Below, piece by piece: positions 37,161-47,129 of a DNA stretch of 64,000 bases. Position numbers and translations under genes: made by a program. Source of the DNA: Shewanella subflava (lineage in GTDB: Bacteria; Pseudomonadota; Gammaproteobacteria; Enterobacterales; Shewanellaceae); the NCBI RefSeq assembly GCF_025971955.1, contig NZ_JAPDMX010000001.1:62001-126000 (forward strand), written 5' to 3'. The notes beneath the pieces were generated by a model. It did not search any database and was not told the DNA's origin. It saw nothing but the letters and a program-made list of their open reading frames with translations. The stretch's first letter is position 1. Each line of letters opens with the position of its first letter.

Positions 37161-38029
37161 ATGACCTGTAAAAATGCATTGATGATAGGATCATCAGTGC
37201 GTTTATCTTTGCAGCAACAGCCTAATTCAAACCCTGGTATCTCAACGGGTGAAGCGATCATCTGAATGCGTGCTCGAACGGGACTATTTTGAATGACCAC
37301 ATCAGGGCTGATGCCAACCCCGCAACCTAATGCCACCATAGAGGCAATCGCCTCTTGTCCGGCGACTTGTGCATAGATATTGGGTTTAAATCCCATCTGT
37401 TTAAACCAATTATCAATACGACGTCGACCCGGACCATGGTCTGGTACAATAAACGGCAGTTGCTCCCATTCAATATCGGGTTGAGACACCATTTGTTGCA
37501 CCTGACATGGCATAGTCGGTGCAATAATCGATAACGGCACATAGTCAATTTTACTGAAGTGTATACTTGGCGCTAAGCTGTCAGGCATGGCCAATATGGC
37601 AATATCGGCTTTATTTTGCTGCACTTCATTAATCGCATTGGCGGGATCACCCGTGGTTAAATTGATTTCCACATGGGGATGTTCACGCCTAAAGCGTTCG
37701 AGTAAAACGGGTAAATGGCTATAGGCCGCAGTCACAGAGCAGAAAATATTCAGGCGGCCACGTAACACATTTTGTTGTGGATCGATTCGCTGCCTTAGCT
37801 GCGCCCACTCAGATAGGGTTTGTTCGGCAAAACGTTTAAACTCAATTCCGGCATGGGTTAGGCTGACGCTGCGGTTGTCTCGCTCCAGTAATTTACAGCC
37901 CACTTCTTCTTCTAATCTTTGCATGGCTCGGCTGAGTGTTGATGGACTAACATGGGTTTGCTCGGCCGTTTTGGCATAGTGCAAACTGTCGCATAAATGC
38001 AGGTACAACTTAAGTGATCGAATATCCAT
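37157..38029 (-). CDS. ilvY: LysR-type activator of ilvC
   Basis: IlvY is a LysR-family regulator that binds acetolactate or acetohydroxybutyrate and activates ilvC. The amino helix-turn-helix is AKTAEQTHVSPSTLSRAMQRLEEEVGCKLLERDNRSVSLTHAG, with the IlvY-typical SLHYAKTAEQ lead. The inducer domain fills residues about 92-288. It is divergent from ilvC across a 194-base gap, the arrangement conserved in many gammaproteobacteria, and that context is what makes this IlvY rather than another LysR protein. The final codons overlap the end of the convergent CorC-type gene, and no terminator is visible between them, so some antisense read-through is likely. Confidence 0.93.
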   Translation of the reverse strand: MDIRSLKLYLHLCDSLHYAKTAEQTHVSPSTLSRAMQRLEEEVGCKLLERDNRSVSLTHAGIEFKRFAEQTLSEWAQLRQRIDPQQNVLRGRLNIFCSVTAAYSHLPVLLERFRREHPHVEINLTTGDPANAINEVQQNKADIAILAMPDSLAPSIHFSKIDYVPLSIIAPTMPCQVQQMVSQPDIEWEQLPFIVPDHGPGRRRIDNWFKQMGFKPNIYAQVAGQEAIASMVALGCGVGISPDVVIQNSPVRARIQMIASPVEIPGFELGCCCKDKRTDDPIINAFLQVI

Positions 38030-38062
38030 AATGCCCCAGACACAGTGTTGCAGTTGTTTGAT

Positions 38063-38119
38063 ATGGCAAACTATATCATTTCATTAATTGCAATTACAAA
38101 TGCCAAATATATCATTTTA
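38063..38119. promoter_or_regulatory. Candidate paired IlvY operators
   Basis: A near-repeat ATGgCAAAcTATATCATTTcA (38063-38083) and ATGcCAAA-TATATCATTTtA (38100-38119), 37 bases apart. The first copy overlaps an inverted pair GATAT/ATATC. Two helical-phase sites in the divergent gap is the expected layout for tetrameric LysR regulators. A TATAGT -10-like box follows at 38139 before ilvC. Confidence 0.55.
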
Positions 38120-38223
38120 AGCAATCAAATGCTTGCGCTATAGTGAACTCAATCACAACTTCCGATAAGTTTACTTGTCAGAATGTTGCGTCTCAAATTA
38201 ATGAATTTTATAGGTGGTGTCAG

Positions 38224-39705
38224 ATGGCTAACTATTTTAACTCTCTGAATTTACGTCAACAATTATCTCAATTAGCACAGTGTCGCTTTATGGACCGCAG
38301 CGAATTCTTAGACGGCTGCAATTATATTAAAGATTGGAACATTGTGATTTTAGGCTGTGGCGCCCAAGGGCTTAATCAAGGCTTAAACATGCGCGATTCA
38401 GGCCTTAACATTTCTTTTGCATTACGTCCTGAAGCCATTGCTGAAAAACGCGCGTCTTGGAAAAAAGCCACTGATAATGGTTTTACCGTTGGTACCTTTG
38501 AAGAGCTTATTCCTGCTGCCGATTTGGTATTAAACCTAACGCCCGATAAGCAACACACTAACGTTGTTAATACGGTTATGCCGTTAATGAAGCAAGGTTC
38601 AACGCTTTCATACTCACATGGCTTTAATATCGTTGAAGAAGGCATGCAAGTGCGTCCAGACATCACGGTTATCATGGTGGCACCAAAGTGTCCTGGTACT
38701 GAAGTGCGTGAAGAATACAAACGTGGCTTTGGTGTACCCACTTTGATTGCTGTTCACCCAGAAAATGATCCAAATGGCGACGGTTTAGATATTGCTAAAG
38801 CCTATGCAAGTGCCACGGGTGGTGACAGAGCTGGCGTATTGTTGTCATCGTTTATTGCTGAAGTGAAGTCTGACTTAATGGGCGAGCAAACGATTCTATG
38901 TGGCATGTTACAAACCGGTGCCATTTTAGGATACGAAAAAATGGTCGCTGACGGTGTAGAGCCTGGGTATGCCGCCAAGTTAATCCAACAGGGGTGGGAA
39001 ACGGTTACCGAAGCGCTCAAGCATGGCGGTATTACCAACATGATGGACCGTTTATCAAACCCAGCTAAAATCAAAGCCTTTGATATGGCTGAAGAATTGA
39101 AAGAGATCTTAGCGCCATTATTTGCCAAGCATATGGACGATATTATTAGCGGTGAGTTTTCTCGCACTATGATGGCTGATTGGGCAAATGATGATGCTAA
39201 TTTACTCCGCTGGCGTGCAGAAACTAACGAAACGGCATTTGAAAATGCGCCAGTTTCTAGTGAACACATCGATGAGCAAACCTACTTTGATAAAGGCATC
39301 TTCTTAGTGGCGATGATCAAAGCGGGCGTTGAGTTGGCATTTGATACCATGGTTGCCTCTGGCATCGTTGAAGAATCAGCTTACTATGAGTCATTGCATG
39401 AAACACCGCTAATTGCCAATACTATTGCCCGTAAGCGTTTGTATGAAATGAACGTTGTTATTTCAGATACCGCTGAATATGGTTGTTACTTATTTAACCA
39501 TGCAGCAGTGCCATTATTGCGTGATTACGTAAACGCCATGTCGCCAGAGTTTTTAGGTGGCGGTTTAAAATCAGCATCCACTGGCGTTGATAACTTGCGT
39601 TTAATTGAAGTGAATGATGCGATCCGCAATACCGATGTTGAATTTGTCGGTGCTGAATTGCGTGGTTACATGACGGATATGAAAAGCATTGTTGAAGTCA
39701 GCTAA
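38224..39705 (+). CDS. ilvC: Ketol-acid reductoisomerase
   Basis: Converts acetolactate or acetohydroxybutyrate to the dihydroxy acid with NADPH and Mg2+, the second common step of isoleucine and valine synthesis. The 493-residue length is that of the long (class II) enzyme with a duplicated carboxyl domain. The Rossmann loop is [17 protein letters not shown] near residue 45, and the catalytic segment [18 protein letters not shown] lies near 155. The start at 38224 ([14 protein letters not shown]) matches the family and has AGGTGG upstream. An in-frame ATG at 38143 would add 27 unlikely residues. A 13-base stem follows the stop. Confidence 0.97.
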   Translation: MANYFNSLNLRQQLSQLAQCRFMDRSEFLDGCNYIKDWNIVILGCGAQGLNQGLNMRDSGLNISFALRPEAIAEKRASWKKATDNGFTVGTFEELIPAADLVLNLTPDKQHTNVVNTVMPLMKQGSTLSYSHGFNIVEEGMQVRPDITVIMVAPKCPGTEVREEYKRGFGVPTLIAVHPENDPNGDGLDIAKAYASATGGDRAGVLLSSFIAEVKSDLMGEQTILCGMLQTGAILGYEKMVADGVEPGYAAKLIQQGWETVTEALKHGGITNMMDRLSNPAKIKAFDMAEELKEILAPLFAKHMDDIISGEFSRTMMADWANDDANLLRWRAETNETAFENAPVSSEHIDEQTYFDKGIFLVAMIKAGVELAFDTMVASGIVEESAYYESLHETPLIANTIARKRLYEMNVVISDTAEYGCYLFNHAAVPLLRDYVNAMSPEFLGGGLKSASTGVDNLRLIEVNDAIRNTDVEFVGAELRGYMTDMKSIVEVS

Positions 39706-39710
39706 AACCT

Positions 39711-39738
39711 TGAAGTGGCTACCAAGGTAGCCACTTCA
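39711..39738 (+). terminator. Hairpin after ilvC
   Basis: TGAAGTGGCTACC / GGTAGCCACTTCA, a perfect 13-base inverted repeat with almost no loop, followed by AATTG rather than a strong T-run. It may end ilvC or act as a 3' stabiliser. Confidence 0.55.
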
Positions 39739-39829
39739 ATTGTTGGGCTTGTTTTGTAAAGAAGTACTGATGAAGTACCTGTTCAGTTTAGGTTGTTAAG
39801 TTAACCATGAGTTGTCGGACAGGCATCAT

Positions 39830-39866
39830 GGGAGAGAACTCTCCCAAACTAAATATTTTTAGTTTG
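39830..39866. repeat. Two adjacent hairpins before the ilv leader promoter
   Basis: GGGAGAG-AA-CTCTCCC (39830-39845) followed at once by CAAACTAAA-TATT-TTTAGTTTG (about 39845-39866). The second arm is AT-rich. Its role is unknown; it may stop read-through from ilvC. Confidence 0.4.
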
Positions 39867-39918
39867 TTGTTTGCATTGTCTCGGCAGGGAAGCTGAATTT
39901 TTTTTACAAAACTGATTT

Positions 39919-39947
39919 TTGCTTGTGTTTGGTGAAGTTTCTATGAT
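39919..39947 (+). promoter_or_regulatory. Candidate sigma-70 promoter of ilvLGMDA
   Basis: TTGCTT (39919-39924) and TATGAT (39942-39947) with a 17-base spacer. The predicted start near 39954 gives a 50-base leader before ilvL. Chosen by position and spacing. Confidence 0.5.
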
Positions 39948-40004
39948 ATCACTTAAAATACAGTTGAAGTTCAACGTTAATAAATTAGGAATTCAGTTCT
40001 TTTT

Positions 40005-40100
40005 ATGTTTAACCAAGCAGCCCTACTCATTATTGCAATTATTACCGTAGTGATTATTAAGTCACAGCGGGGGCTGCATTTGGAACAAAGACTGACCTAA
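40005..40100 (+). CDS. ilvL: ilv leader peptide IlvL
   Basis: A 31-codon frame, ATG to TAA, reading MFNQAALLIIAIITVVII then KSQRGLHLEQRLT. Codons for the three regulating amino acids are packed together: within residues 7-18 there are two Leu, six Ile and two Val. This is the pattern of the attenuator leader of ilvGMEDA in E. coli, where ribosome stalling on scarce branched-chain tRNAs favours the antiterminator. AGGA lies about 14 bases upstream of the ATG. It is too short for normal gene calling but is strongly supported by the attenuator directly downstream. Confidence 0.85.
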   Translation: MFNQAALLIIAIITVVIIKSQRGLHLEQRLT

Positions 40101-40150
40101 CGGTTACAAATTCCAAAAACCCCCGCTCCGAAAGGACCGGGGGTTTTTTG
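40066..40150 (+). promoter_or_regulatory. ilvGMDA transcription attenuator
   Basis: The terminator hairpin is CCCCCG (40120-40125) with CGGGGG (40138-40143), an inner TCC-GAAA-GGA stem and a following TTTTTT run. AGCGGGGG (40066-40073), inside the leader peptide gene, is an exact 8-base complement of CCCCCGCT (40120-40127), so it can form an antiterminator excluding the terminator. It lies upstream of ilvG by 70 bases. This is a complete classical attenuation layout. Confidence 0.85.
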
Positions 40151-40220
40151 TTTTAAAGCATTTGTCACTTCGCTGTAACCACTGAGATCTAGCCGCGTAA
40201 ATAAAAGTAGAGAGCACAAT

Positions 40221-41906
40221 ATGGAAGTAGGGCAAAAAATAAGAGGCGCAGATGCCGTCATAAAAGTTATCGCAGCACATGGTGTTACCACTGTATTTGG
40301 CTACCCAGGTGGCGCGATTATGCCGATCTATGATGCTCTTTACGGCAGTCCAGTTGAGCATTTGCTAAGTCGCCATGAGCAAGGTGCAGCCTTTGCAGCA
40401 GTCGGCTATGCAAGAGCCAGTGGTAAAACGGGCGTTTGTTTTGCCACATCAGGCCCCGGCGCGACAAATTTAATCACTTCGCTTGCCGATGCGCTGCTCG
40501 ACTCTGTGCCTTTAGTGGCGATTACCGGTCAGGTGTCGACCAGTGTGATTGGTACGGATGCTTTTCAGGAAATTGATGTGCTGGGAATGTCTCTGTCCTG
40601 TACTAAGCACAGCTTTATGGTGACCGATATCAATGAGCTTATTCCTACGTTATATCGCGCTTTTGAAATTGCCGCCTCTGGCAGACCGGGGCCAGTGTTA
40701 GTGGATATCCCCAAAGATATCCAAATTGCTGAGCTTGAATACAAAACCCCACTGCAATCTGTTGAGGATGAACTGCAAGCGCAGCCAGGCGATCTTGCTG
40801 CCGCCGCTGAGCTTATAAAAGCAGCCAAAAAACCTATGCTATATGTCGGTGGGGGTGTCGGGATGGCGGGGGCTGTTGCGCATTTACGTCAGTTTATTCA
40901 CCAAACAAAAATACCATCAGTTGCAACCTTAAAAGGCCTTGGCAGCATCGCCCATGACACGCCAGGTTACCTTGGTATGTTAGGGATGCATGGTGGCAAG
41001 GCGGCTAACTTAGCGGTACAGGAATGTGATTTATTAATGGTGGTGGGTGCCAGATTTGATGACCGAGTTACCGGACGCTTAGCCAGTTTTGCCAGTAATG
41101 CGAAGGTGTTGCACCTTGATATCGATGCTGCCGAGCTTGGCAAGTTGCGTCAACCTGATGTCGCCATCGCAGCGGAGCTTCGTCATGTATTGCCTGCGTT
41201 ATCTGCGGCGGTAGTCGATGCGGTGCATATTCAGCCTTGGTTACAAGACATCACTGATATGGCACGTCAATATCAATGGGATTATAACCACCCAGGTGAA
41301 TTGATTTTTGCCCCTTCTATGTTGCGCCGCCTAGCCAATAAGTTACCCGAAGATAGCGTAGTCAGTTGTGATGTGGGTCAGCATCAAATGTGGGTTGCCC
41401 AACATATGTGGTTTAGACGACCAGAAGATCATTTGTCGAGTGCGGGTTTAGGCACTATGGGATTTGGCCTTCCTGCGGCAATTGGGGCGCAAGTTGCTAG
41501 ACCCAATGCGACCGTGGTCACCGTTTCGGGTGATGGGTCCTTTATGATGAATGTGCAAGAACTGACGACCATCAAGCGCCGTAAATTACCGGTGAAAATT
41601 TTACTGATAGATAATCAAAAGCTCGGCATGGTGAAGCAGTGGCAACAATTGTTTTTTGAAGAGCGCTACAGTGAAACCGATTTATCCGATAACCCTAACT
41701 TTGTGTTAATGGCGTCTGCTTTTGATATACCTGGCCGCACCATTACGCGAGCAGAAGAAGTGGAACAAGCATTGGATGAAATGATCAATTCCCCTGGCCC
41801 ATTTATGTTACATGTGGCCATTAATGATGCCTTTAACGTTTGGCCTTTGGTGCCACCAGGGGCAAGTAACAGTGACATGATGGACCAAATGGAGAAACAA
41901 ACATGA
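40221..41906 (+). CDS. ilvG: Acetolactate synthase II large subunit
   Basis: The thiamine-diphosphate and FAD-dependent catalytic subunit that makes acetolactate or acetohydroxybutyrate from pyruvate and 2-oxobutyrate. The 561-residue length is usual. The catalytic Glu lies in [20 protein letters not shown] near residue 52. The ThDP motif GDGSFMMN, then about 25 residues to LLIDNQK, lies near 430. FAD-binding segments such as [12 protein letters not shown] are present. It is intact, unlike the frameshifted ilvG of E. coli K-12. The stop overlaps the ilvM start. GAGAG precedes the ATG. Confidence 0.97.
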   Translation: MEVGQKIRGADAVIKVIAAHGVTTVFGYPGGAIMPIYDALYGSPVEHLLSRHEQGAAFAAVGYARASGKTGVCFATSGPGATNLITSLADALLDSVPLVAITGQVSTSVIGTDAFQEIDVLGMSLSCTKHSFMVTDINELIPTLYRAFEIAASGRPGPVLVDIPKDIQIAELEYKTPLQSVEDELQAQPGDLAAAAELIKAAKKPMLYVGGGVGMAGAVAHLRQFIHQTKIPSVATLKGLGSIAHDTPGYLGMLGMHGGKAANLAVQECDLLMVVGARFDDRVTGRLASFASNAKVLHLDIDAAELGKLRQPDVAIAAELRHVLPALSAAVVDAVHIQPWLQDITDMARQYQWDYNHPGELIFAPSMLRRLANKLPEDSVVSCDVGQHQMWVAQHMWFRRPEDHLSSAGLGTMGFGLPAAIGAQVARPNATVVTVSGDGSFMMNVQELTTIKRRKLPVKILLIDNQKLGMVKQWQQLFFEERYSETDLSDNPNFVLMASAFDIPGRTITRAEEVEQALDEMINSPGPFMLHVAINDAFNVWPLVPPGASNSDMMDQMEKQT

Positions 41907-42163
41907 TGATGCATAACCTTGAAATCACCGTTAAACAATGTCCTGAGGTATTAGAGCGCGTGTTACGCGTAACCCGTCATCGCGGCTTTAAAGTGACGCA
42001 AATGCACATGAATACCCAAGGTGATAACAGTTTGGCAATTAATTTGTGGGTTGAAGCCGAACGCGCTATTGAATTATTAAGTAACCAATTAGATAAGCTG
42101 ATTGATGTGACTCAGTGTAAAGTATTACCTGCCGCGCAATTAGATAAAACAGTCAACGCTTAG
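41903..42163 (+). CDS. ilvM: Acetolactate synthase II small subunit
   Basis: An 86-residue ACT-domain regulatory subunit that stabilises IlvG. The ACT pattern is [31 protein letters not shown], then [32 protein letters not shown]. The start ATG at 41903 overlaps the ilvG stop (ATGA), giving translational coupling. Two further ATG codons follow at once, so the exact first residue is uncertain by two. The synthase II isozyme is typically resistant to valine feedback. Confidence 0.94.
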   Translation: MMMHNLEITVKQCPEVLERVLRVTRHRGFKVTQMHMNTQGDNSLAINLWVEAERAIELLSNQLDKLIDVTQCKVLPAAQLDKTVNA

Positions 42164-42234
42164 GTTTTAGTTAGCATCAGTTAACAAGTTGAAAGATATC
42201 CTAAGCCGCAATGAATTAAACAAGGAATTAAGCA

Positions 42235-44094
42235 ATGCCAAAATTACGTTCAGCAACCAGTACCGAAGGCCGTAACATGGCGGGAGCCCGCGCTCTGTGG
42301 CGTGCAACAGGCGTTAAAGAAACCGATTTTGGTAAACCGATTATCGCGATTGCTAACTCATTTACCCAATTTGTACCAGGTCATGTGCACTTAAAAGACA
42401 TGGGCGCGCTGGTTGCAAGTGCCATTGAAGAAGTCGGCGGTATCGCTAAAGAATTTAATACCATTGCGGTCGATGACGGCATTGCCATGGGGCATGGCGG
42501 TATGCTTTATAGTTTGCCATCGCGCGAGTTGATTGCTGACAGTGTGGAATACATGGTTAATGCCCATTGTGCCGATGCCTTAGTGTGTATTTCCAATTGC
42601 GATAAAATTACCCCCGGCATGTTAATGGCGGCATTACGTTTAAATATTCCCGTGGTATTTGTCTCCGGCGGCCCAATGGAAGCGGGTAAAACTAAGCTGT
42701 CAGATAAAATCATCAAGCTTGATTTAGTTGACGCAATGGTGGCTGGAGCTGACACCAACGTGAGCGATGAAGACAGTAAACAAATTGAGCGCAGCGCTTG
42801 TCCAACGTGTGGTTCGTGTTCTGGTATGTTCACCGCAAACTCAATGAACTGCTTAACCGAAGCCTTAGGCTTATCATTGCCGGGTAATGGCTCAATGTTG
42901 GCAACCCATGCCGATCGTCGTGAGCTATTTTTAGAAGCGGGTCGCCGGGTGATGAAACTGGCAGAGCGTTATTACAAGCATGATGACGAAAATGCACTAC
43001 CACGTAACATTGCTTCATTTAAAGCGTTTGAAAACGCCACCGCACTCGATATCGCCATGGGTGGATCATCAAACACCGTATTGCATTTATTGGCCGCGGC
43101 GCAAGAAGCTGAAATTGATTTTACCATGAATGACATTGATCGAATGTCACGCCTAGTGCCGCATCTTTGCAAAGTCGCGCCATCTACCCCTAAATACCAT
43201 ATGGAAGATGTGCATCGCGCCGGTGGCGTCATGGGTATTTTAGGTGAGTTAGACCGTGCTGGTTTGCTTCATAATGATGTACCCCATGTGGCTGCTGATA
43301 ATGGCGGTGACCTAAAGTCAGTATTAGCTAAATATGACATCAAACAGACCGACGATGCACAGGTGAGACGCTTCTTTAGTGCAGGTCCTGCAGGTATTCC
43401 AACCCAAAAAGCCTTTAGTCAAGATTGTCGCTGGGACTCGGTGGACGATGATCGTGAAAATGGCTGTATTCGTAGCCGTGAATTTGCCTTCAGCCAAGAA
43501 GGCGGCCTAGCGGTATTGTCGGGCAATGTGGCTGAAAATGGCTGTATTGTAAAAACGGCGGGCGTGGATGAGTCAAACTTAGTGTTTGTAGGCAGCGCGC
43601 GTATTTATGAAAGCCAAGACGATGCCGTAAGCGGTATTTTAGGCGGGGAAGTGGTTGCTGGCGATGTAGTGGTGATTCGCTACGAAGGTCCTAAAGGTGG
43701 CCCTGGTATGCAAGAAATGTTGTATCCCACTACTTACCTTAAATCACGTGGTTTAGGCACCAAATGTGCGTTAATCACCGATGGACGTTTCTCGGGCGGC
43801 ACATCTGGTTTATCTATTGGGCATATTTCGCCAGAGGCCGCATCCGGTGGCACTATCGCGTTAATTGAAAATGGCGATCAAATTGCTATCGATATTCCAA
43901 GTCGCAGTATCAAACTGAATGTCAGTCATGAAGTATTAGCGACACGTCGCCAAGCGATGGAAGCTAAAGGGGTACTCGCGTGGAAACCACTCGCCCGTGA
44001 GCGTTATGTGTCACTGGCGCTGAAAGCCTATGCATTATTAGCCACCAGTGCTGATAAAGGCGCGGTGCGCGATCGCAGTAAGTTGGAGGGGTAA
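42235..44094 (+). CDS. ilvD: Dihydroxyacid dehydratase
   Basis: An iron-sulfur enzyme that dehydrates dihydroxyisovalerate and dihydroxymethylvalerate, the third common step of valine and isoleucine synthesis. The 619-residue length is typical. Cluster ligands include Cys122 in [11 protein letters not shown] and Cys195 in [13 protein letters not shown]; the [29 protein letters not shown] region is a family signature. AAGGAA is nine bases before the ATG. ilvE, which in E. coli lies between ilvM and ilvD, is absent. ilvA follows after one base. Confidence 0.97.
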   Translation: MPKLRSATSTEGRNMAGARALWRATGVKETDFGKPIIAIANSFTQFVPGHVHLKDMGALVASAIEEVGGIAKEFNTIAVDDGIAMGHGGMLYSLPSRELIADSVEYMVNAHCADALVCISNCDKITPGMLMAALRLNIPVVFVSGGPMEAGKTKLSDKIIKLDLVDAMVAGADTNVSDEDSKQIERSACPTCGSCSGMFTANSMNCLTEALGLSLPGNGSMLATHADRRELFLEAGRRVMKLAERYYKHDDENALPRNIASFKAFENATALDIAMGGSSNTVLHLLAAAQEAEIDFTMNDIDRMSRLVPHLCKVAPSTPKYHMEDVHRAGGVMGILGELDRAGLLHNDVPHVAADNGGDLKSVLAKYDIKQTDDAQVRRFFSAGPAGIPTQKAFSQDCRWDSVDDDRENGCIRSREFAFSQEGGLAVLSGNVAENGCIVKTAGVDESNLVFVGSARIYESQDDAVSGILGGEVVAGDVVVIRYEGPKGGPGMQEMLYPTTYLKSRGLGTKCALITDGRFSGGTSGLSIGHISPEAASGGTIALIENGDQIAIDIPSRSIKLNVSHEVLATRRQAMEAKGVLAWKPLARERYVSLALKAYALLATSADKGAVRDRSKLEG

Positions 44095-44095
44095 T

Positions 44096-45661
44096 ATGTT
44101 GGCCTTGGCATCTCAAACACAGTTAGATTTAGCCCATTATTATTTACAGAAGATTTTGCTGTCGTCAGTTTATGACATTGCCAAGGTCACCCCATTATCT
44201 GGCATGAAAAAACTGTCAGCTCGCTTAGGTTGCGATGTGTTTTTAAAGCGAGAAGACATGCAACCTGTGCACTCATTTAAGCTGCGTGGCGCTTATAATC
44301 GCATTGCGGAGTTAACGCCTAAGCAATGCGAAGCAGGGGTGGTATGCGCCTCGGCAGGGAATCATGCCCAAGGTGTGGCCATGTCAGCGGCAAGTCGGGG
44401 CATCAATGCGGTGATTGTCATGCCAAGCACCACACCGGATATTAAAATCGATGCAGTAAAACGACTTGGAGGCACTGTGGTACTGCACGGGCAAGCATTT
44501 GATCAAGCCAATGATTATGCCAAAGCCTTATCTGAACAAGAAGGCAGAGTGTATATTGCTCCCTTTGATGATGAAGCTGTGATTGCAGGACAGGGCACGA
44601 TTGGCCAAGAAATGCTCCAGCAGCAACGCGGGCTAGAAGTGGTATTTGTGCCTGTAGGCGGCGGCGGATTGATTGCGGGGATCGCGGCGTATTACAAAGC
44701 AGTGATGCCGCAGGTAAAAATCATTGGTGTTGAGCCTGAAGATGCGGCGTGTTTAAAGGCGGCATTAGAAGCTGACGAACCTGTCACATTAAGTCAGGTA
44801 GGGCTATTTGCCGATGGCGTGGCCGTCAAGCGTATTGGTAATGAGCCGTTTCGTCTTGCCAGAGAATATGTCGATCATGTCATTACCGTCACATCAGATG
44901 AAATTTGCGCTGCAGTAAAAGATATTTTTGAAGATACCCGTGCCATTGCTGAGCCTGCAGGGGCATTATCAATAGCGGGGCTTAAAAAGTACATGCTTGA
45001 GCATGAAGCCGATACCGACAAACCGTTAAAAGTGGCAGCTATTTTAAGTGGGGCTAACGTTAACTTTCATAGCTTGCGTTATGTGTCTGAGCGCTGTGAA
45101 TTAGGTGAGCAGAAAGAAGCGGTATTGGCTGTGAAGGTACCCGAACAGCCTGGCAGCTTTTTACGTTTTTGCGAGTTACTTGAAAAACGGGTGATGACAG
45201 AGTTTAACTATCGCTTCAGCAGCCGAGATATGGCGGTGGTGTTTGCCGGTATTCGCTTAACTGGTGGTCAAACTGAGCTGAAGGGCATTATCGCCAAGCT
45301 CGAATCGGAAGGTTTTGAAGTGCAGGATTTATCGCAGGATGAAACCGCAAAATTACATGTACGTTATATGGTTGGCGGTCATCCACTTGAAGCGTTAGAA
45401 GAGCGGTTATTTAGCTTTGAGTTTCCTGAGCACCCCGGAGCATTGTTGAAGTTTTTAACCACATTACAAAGTCAGTGGAATATTAGCTTATTTCATTATC
45501 GTAACCATGGCGCCGCTTTTGGGCGTGTATTGGCTGGATTTGAAGTGCCTGCAAGTGATGACATTCCGTTTGCGCGTTTTTTAACGGATTTAGGTTTTGT
45601 CTACCAAGAAGAAACCCACAGTCCGGCGTATAAATTATTTTTAAATGCGAATAAATCCTAA
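44096..45661 (+). CDS. ilvA: Threonine dehydratase, biosynthetic
   Basis: A PLP enzyme deaminating threonine to 2-oxobutyrate, the first committed step of isoleucine synthesis. The PLP lysine is K62 in HSFKLRGAYN, the same position as in E. coli. A glycine loop SAGNHAQGVAMSA (near 90) and the PLP phosphate loop VPVGGGGLIAG (near 190) are present. Two ACT-like regulatory domains fill residues about 340-515 (VPEQPGSFLRFCELL and FPEHPGALLKFLTTL), as expected for an isoleucine-inhibited enzyme. The ATG at 44096 follows GGAGGGG and lies one base after the ilvD stop. Length 521. Confidence 0.96.
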   Translation: MLALASQTQLDLAHYYLQKILLSSVYDIAKVTPLSGMKKLSARLGCDVFLKREDMQPVHSFKLRGAYNRIAELTPKQCEAGVVCASAGNHAQGVAMSAASRGINAVIVMPSTTPDIKIDAVKRLGGTVVLHGQAFDQANDYAKALSEQEGRVYIAPFDDEAVIAGQGTIGQEMLQQQRGLEVVFVPVGGGGLIAGIAAYYKAVMPQVKIIGVEPEDAACLKAALEADEPVTLSQVGLFADGVAVKRIGNEPFRLAREYVDHVITVTSDEICAAVKDIFEDTRAIAEPAGALSIAGLKKYMLEHEADTDKPLKVAAILSGANVNFHSLRYVSERCELGEQKEAVLAVKVPEQPGSFLRFCELLEKRVMTEFNYRFSSRDMAVVFAGIRLTGGQTELKGIIAKLESEGFEVQDLSQDETAKLHVRYMVGGHPLEALEERLFSFEFPEHPGALLKFLTTLQSQWNISLFHYRNHGAAFGRVLAGFEVPASDDIPFARFLTDLGFVYQEETHSPAYKLFLNANKS

Positions 45662-45927
45662 GCTTTAGGTGATGCGGTGATTCTCTCATCTTTTGGGTCT
45701 GCTGCGAGCTTGCTATTGCGGGTAGTGGATAAATAAATTTTCGCATACTGGCGTAAATTAGACTGCCAGTGTGCTAAGTTAGCTGACTCATTTCTCTTGA
45801 AGTGACTTCGGTTCATGTTATTACCAAAGCGAGAGCATACTCGTAGGTAACTTGTTGTTTTTTATGTAGGGTAAATTTTCGACTCACGCTATTTTAAAGA
45901 TAGTGATATTTAGTTAAGGAGACATTG

Positions 45928-47064
45928 ATGTTGCCCGTACCACAAATTTCCGCTTTTAACCCTCCACGTCGTATTTTGATGGGCCCAGGGCCGTCTGATG
46001 TATACCCAGAAGTGTTAGCGGCCCAAGCTAAGCCTACCATTGGTCATTTAGATCCGCTTTTTGTCAATATGATGGATGAGTTAAAGCAACTCATTCAATA
46101 TGCGTTTCAAACGAAAAACGAGATGACATTAGCCGTTTCAGCACCAGGCAGTGCCGGTATGGAAACCTGCTTTGTTAATCTGGTTGAGCCGGGCGAAAAG
46201 GTCATTGTTTGCCGCAATGGGGTTTTTGGCGAGCGTATGCGCCAAAATGTTGAGCGTGTCGGTGGCGTTGCTGTTGTGGTCGATAACGAATGGGGTCAAC
46301 CTGTTTGTCCGCAGGATGTAGAACAAGCTTTAGTTGCACATCCTGATGCAAAATTTTTAGCGTTTGTGCACGCTGAGACCTCTACAGGCGCTTTATCCGA
46401 TGCGCAAACCTTATGTACTTTGGCGCAATTACATAATTGCCTGACCATTGTGGATGCTGTGACGTCTTTAGGTGGTGTTGAATTGCGTGTGGATGAGTGG
46501 GGAATTGATGCCATTTATTCTGGTAGTCAAAAGTGTTTGTCTTGCGTACCAGGTTTGTCACCTGTGTCGTTTTCAGATAAAGCCGTCGCCAAATTAAAGG
46601 GGCGTCAAACACCCGTACAAAGCTGGTTTTTAGACCAAACCTTAGTGATGGGGTATTGGGGTAATGCCGCTGGTGGTAAGCGCAGTTACCACCATACCGC
46701 TCCCGTGAATGCGCTTTATGCATTGCACGAATCATTGAGAGTGTTAGCCAATGAAGGTTTAGAAAATGCCTGGGCGCGTCATCATAATATGCATGTGTTG
46801 TTACGTGATGGCTTAACTCAGCTTGGGCTAACGTTTGTTGTCGATGAGGCGTACCGTTTGCCGCAACTTAATGCGGTGTATATTCCAGAAGGTATTGATG
46901 ATGCTTTGGTGCGTAAGCAGTTATTAGAGCAATACAATCTAGAAATTGGTGCTGGTTTAGGTGCGTTAGCGGGTAAAGCATGGCGTATTGGTCTGATGGG
47001 CTTTGGTGCAAGAAGAGAGAATGTCGCCTTGTGCCTTAAAGCATTGGAAGATGTTATGCGTTAG
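45928..47064 (+). CDS. Class V aminotransferase, alanine-glyoxylate type
   Basis: A 378-residue fold-type I PLP aminotransferase of the alanine-glyoxylate / serine-glyoxylate (AGXT, PucG-like) group. It opens with RILMGPGPSDVYPEVL, contains APGSAGMETCFVNLVEPGEKV and the DAVTSLGGVELRVDEWGIDAIYSGSQKCL block, where the PLP lysine is K202. It ends RIGLMGFGARRENVALCLKALE. These features are typical. TAAGGAGA lies seven bases before the ATG at 45928. Reactions in this group include alanine plus glyoxylate to pyruvate plus glycine; the exact substrate is not shown. The gap of 266 bases to ilvA suggests a separate promoter. Confidence 0.9.
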   Translation: MLPVPQISAFNPPRRILMGPGPSDVYPEVLAAQAKPTIGHLDPLFVNMMDELKQLIQYAFQTKNEMTLAVSAPGSAGMETCFVNLVEPGEKVIVCRNGVFGERMRQNVERVGGVAVVVDNEWGQPVCPQDVEQALVAHPDAKFLAFVHAETSTGALSDAQTLCTLAQLHNCLTIVDAVTSLGGVELRVDEWGIDAIYSGSQKCLSCVPGLSPVSFSDKAVAKLKGRQTPVQSWFLDQTLVMGYWGNAAGGKRSYHHTAPVNALYALHESLRVLANEGLENAWARHHNMHVLLRDGLTQLGLTFVVDEAYRLPQLNAVYIPEGIDDALVRKQLLEQYNLEIGAGLGALAGKAWRIGLMGFGARRENVALCLKALEDVMR

Positions 47065-47088
47065 TGTATTACCTTACATCGCTTTTTG

Positions 47089-47119
47089 AAACAGGCACCT
47101 GTATGGTGCCTGTTTTATT
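47089..47119 (+). terminator. Terminator after the class V aminotransferase
   Basis: AAACAGGCACC / GGTGCCTGTTT with loop TGTAT and a following TTATTTT. Confidence 0.87.
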
Positions 47120-47129
47120 TTCGGCCCTA

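Noticed and set aside
39830..39866. Adjacent hairpins as the start of a CRISPR array
   Set aside because: The two hairpins differ and there is no regular repeat-spacer pattern anywhere in the window.
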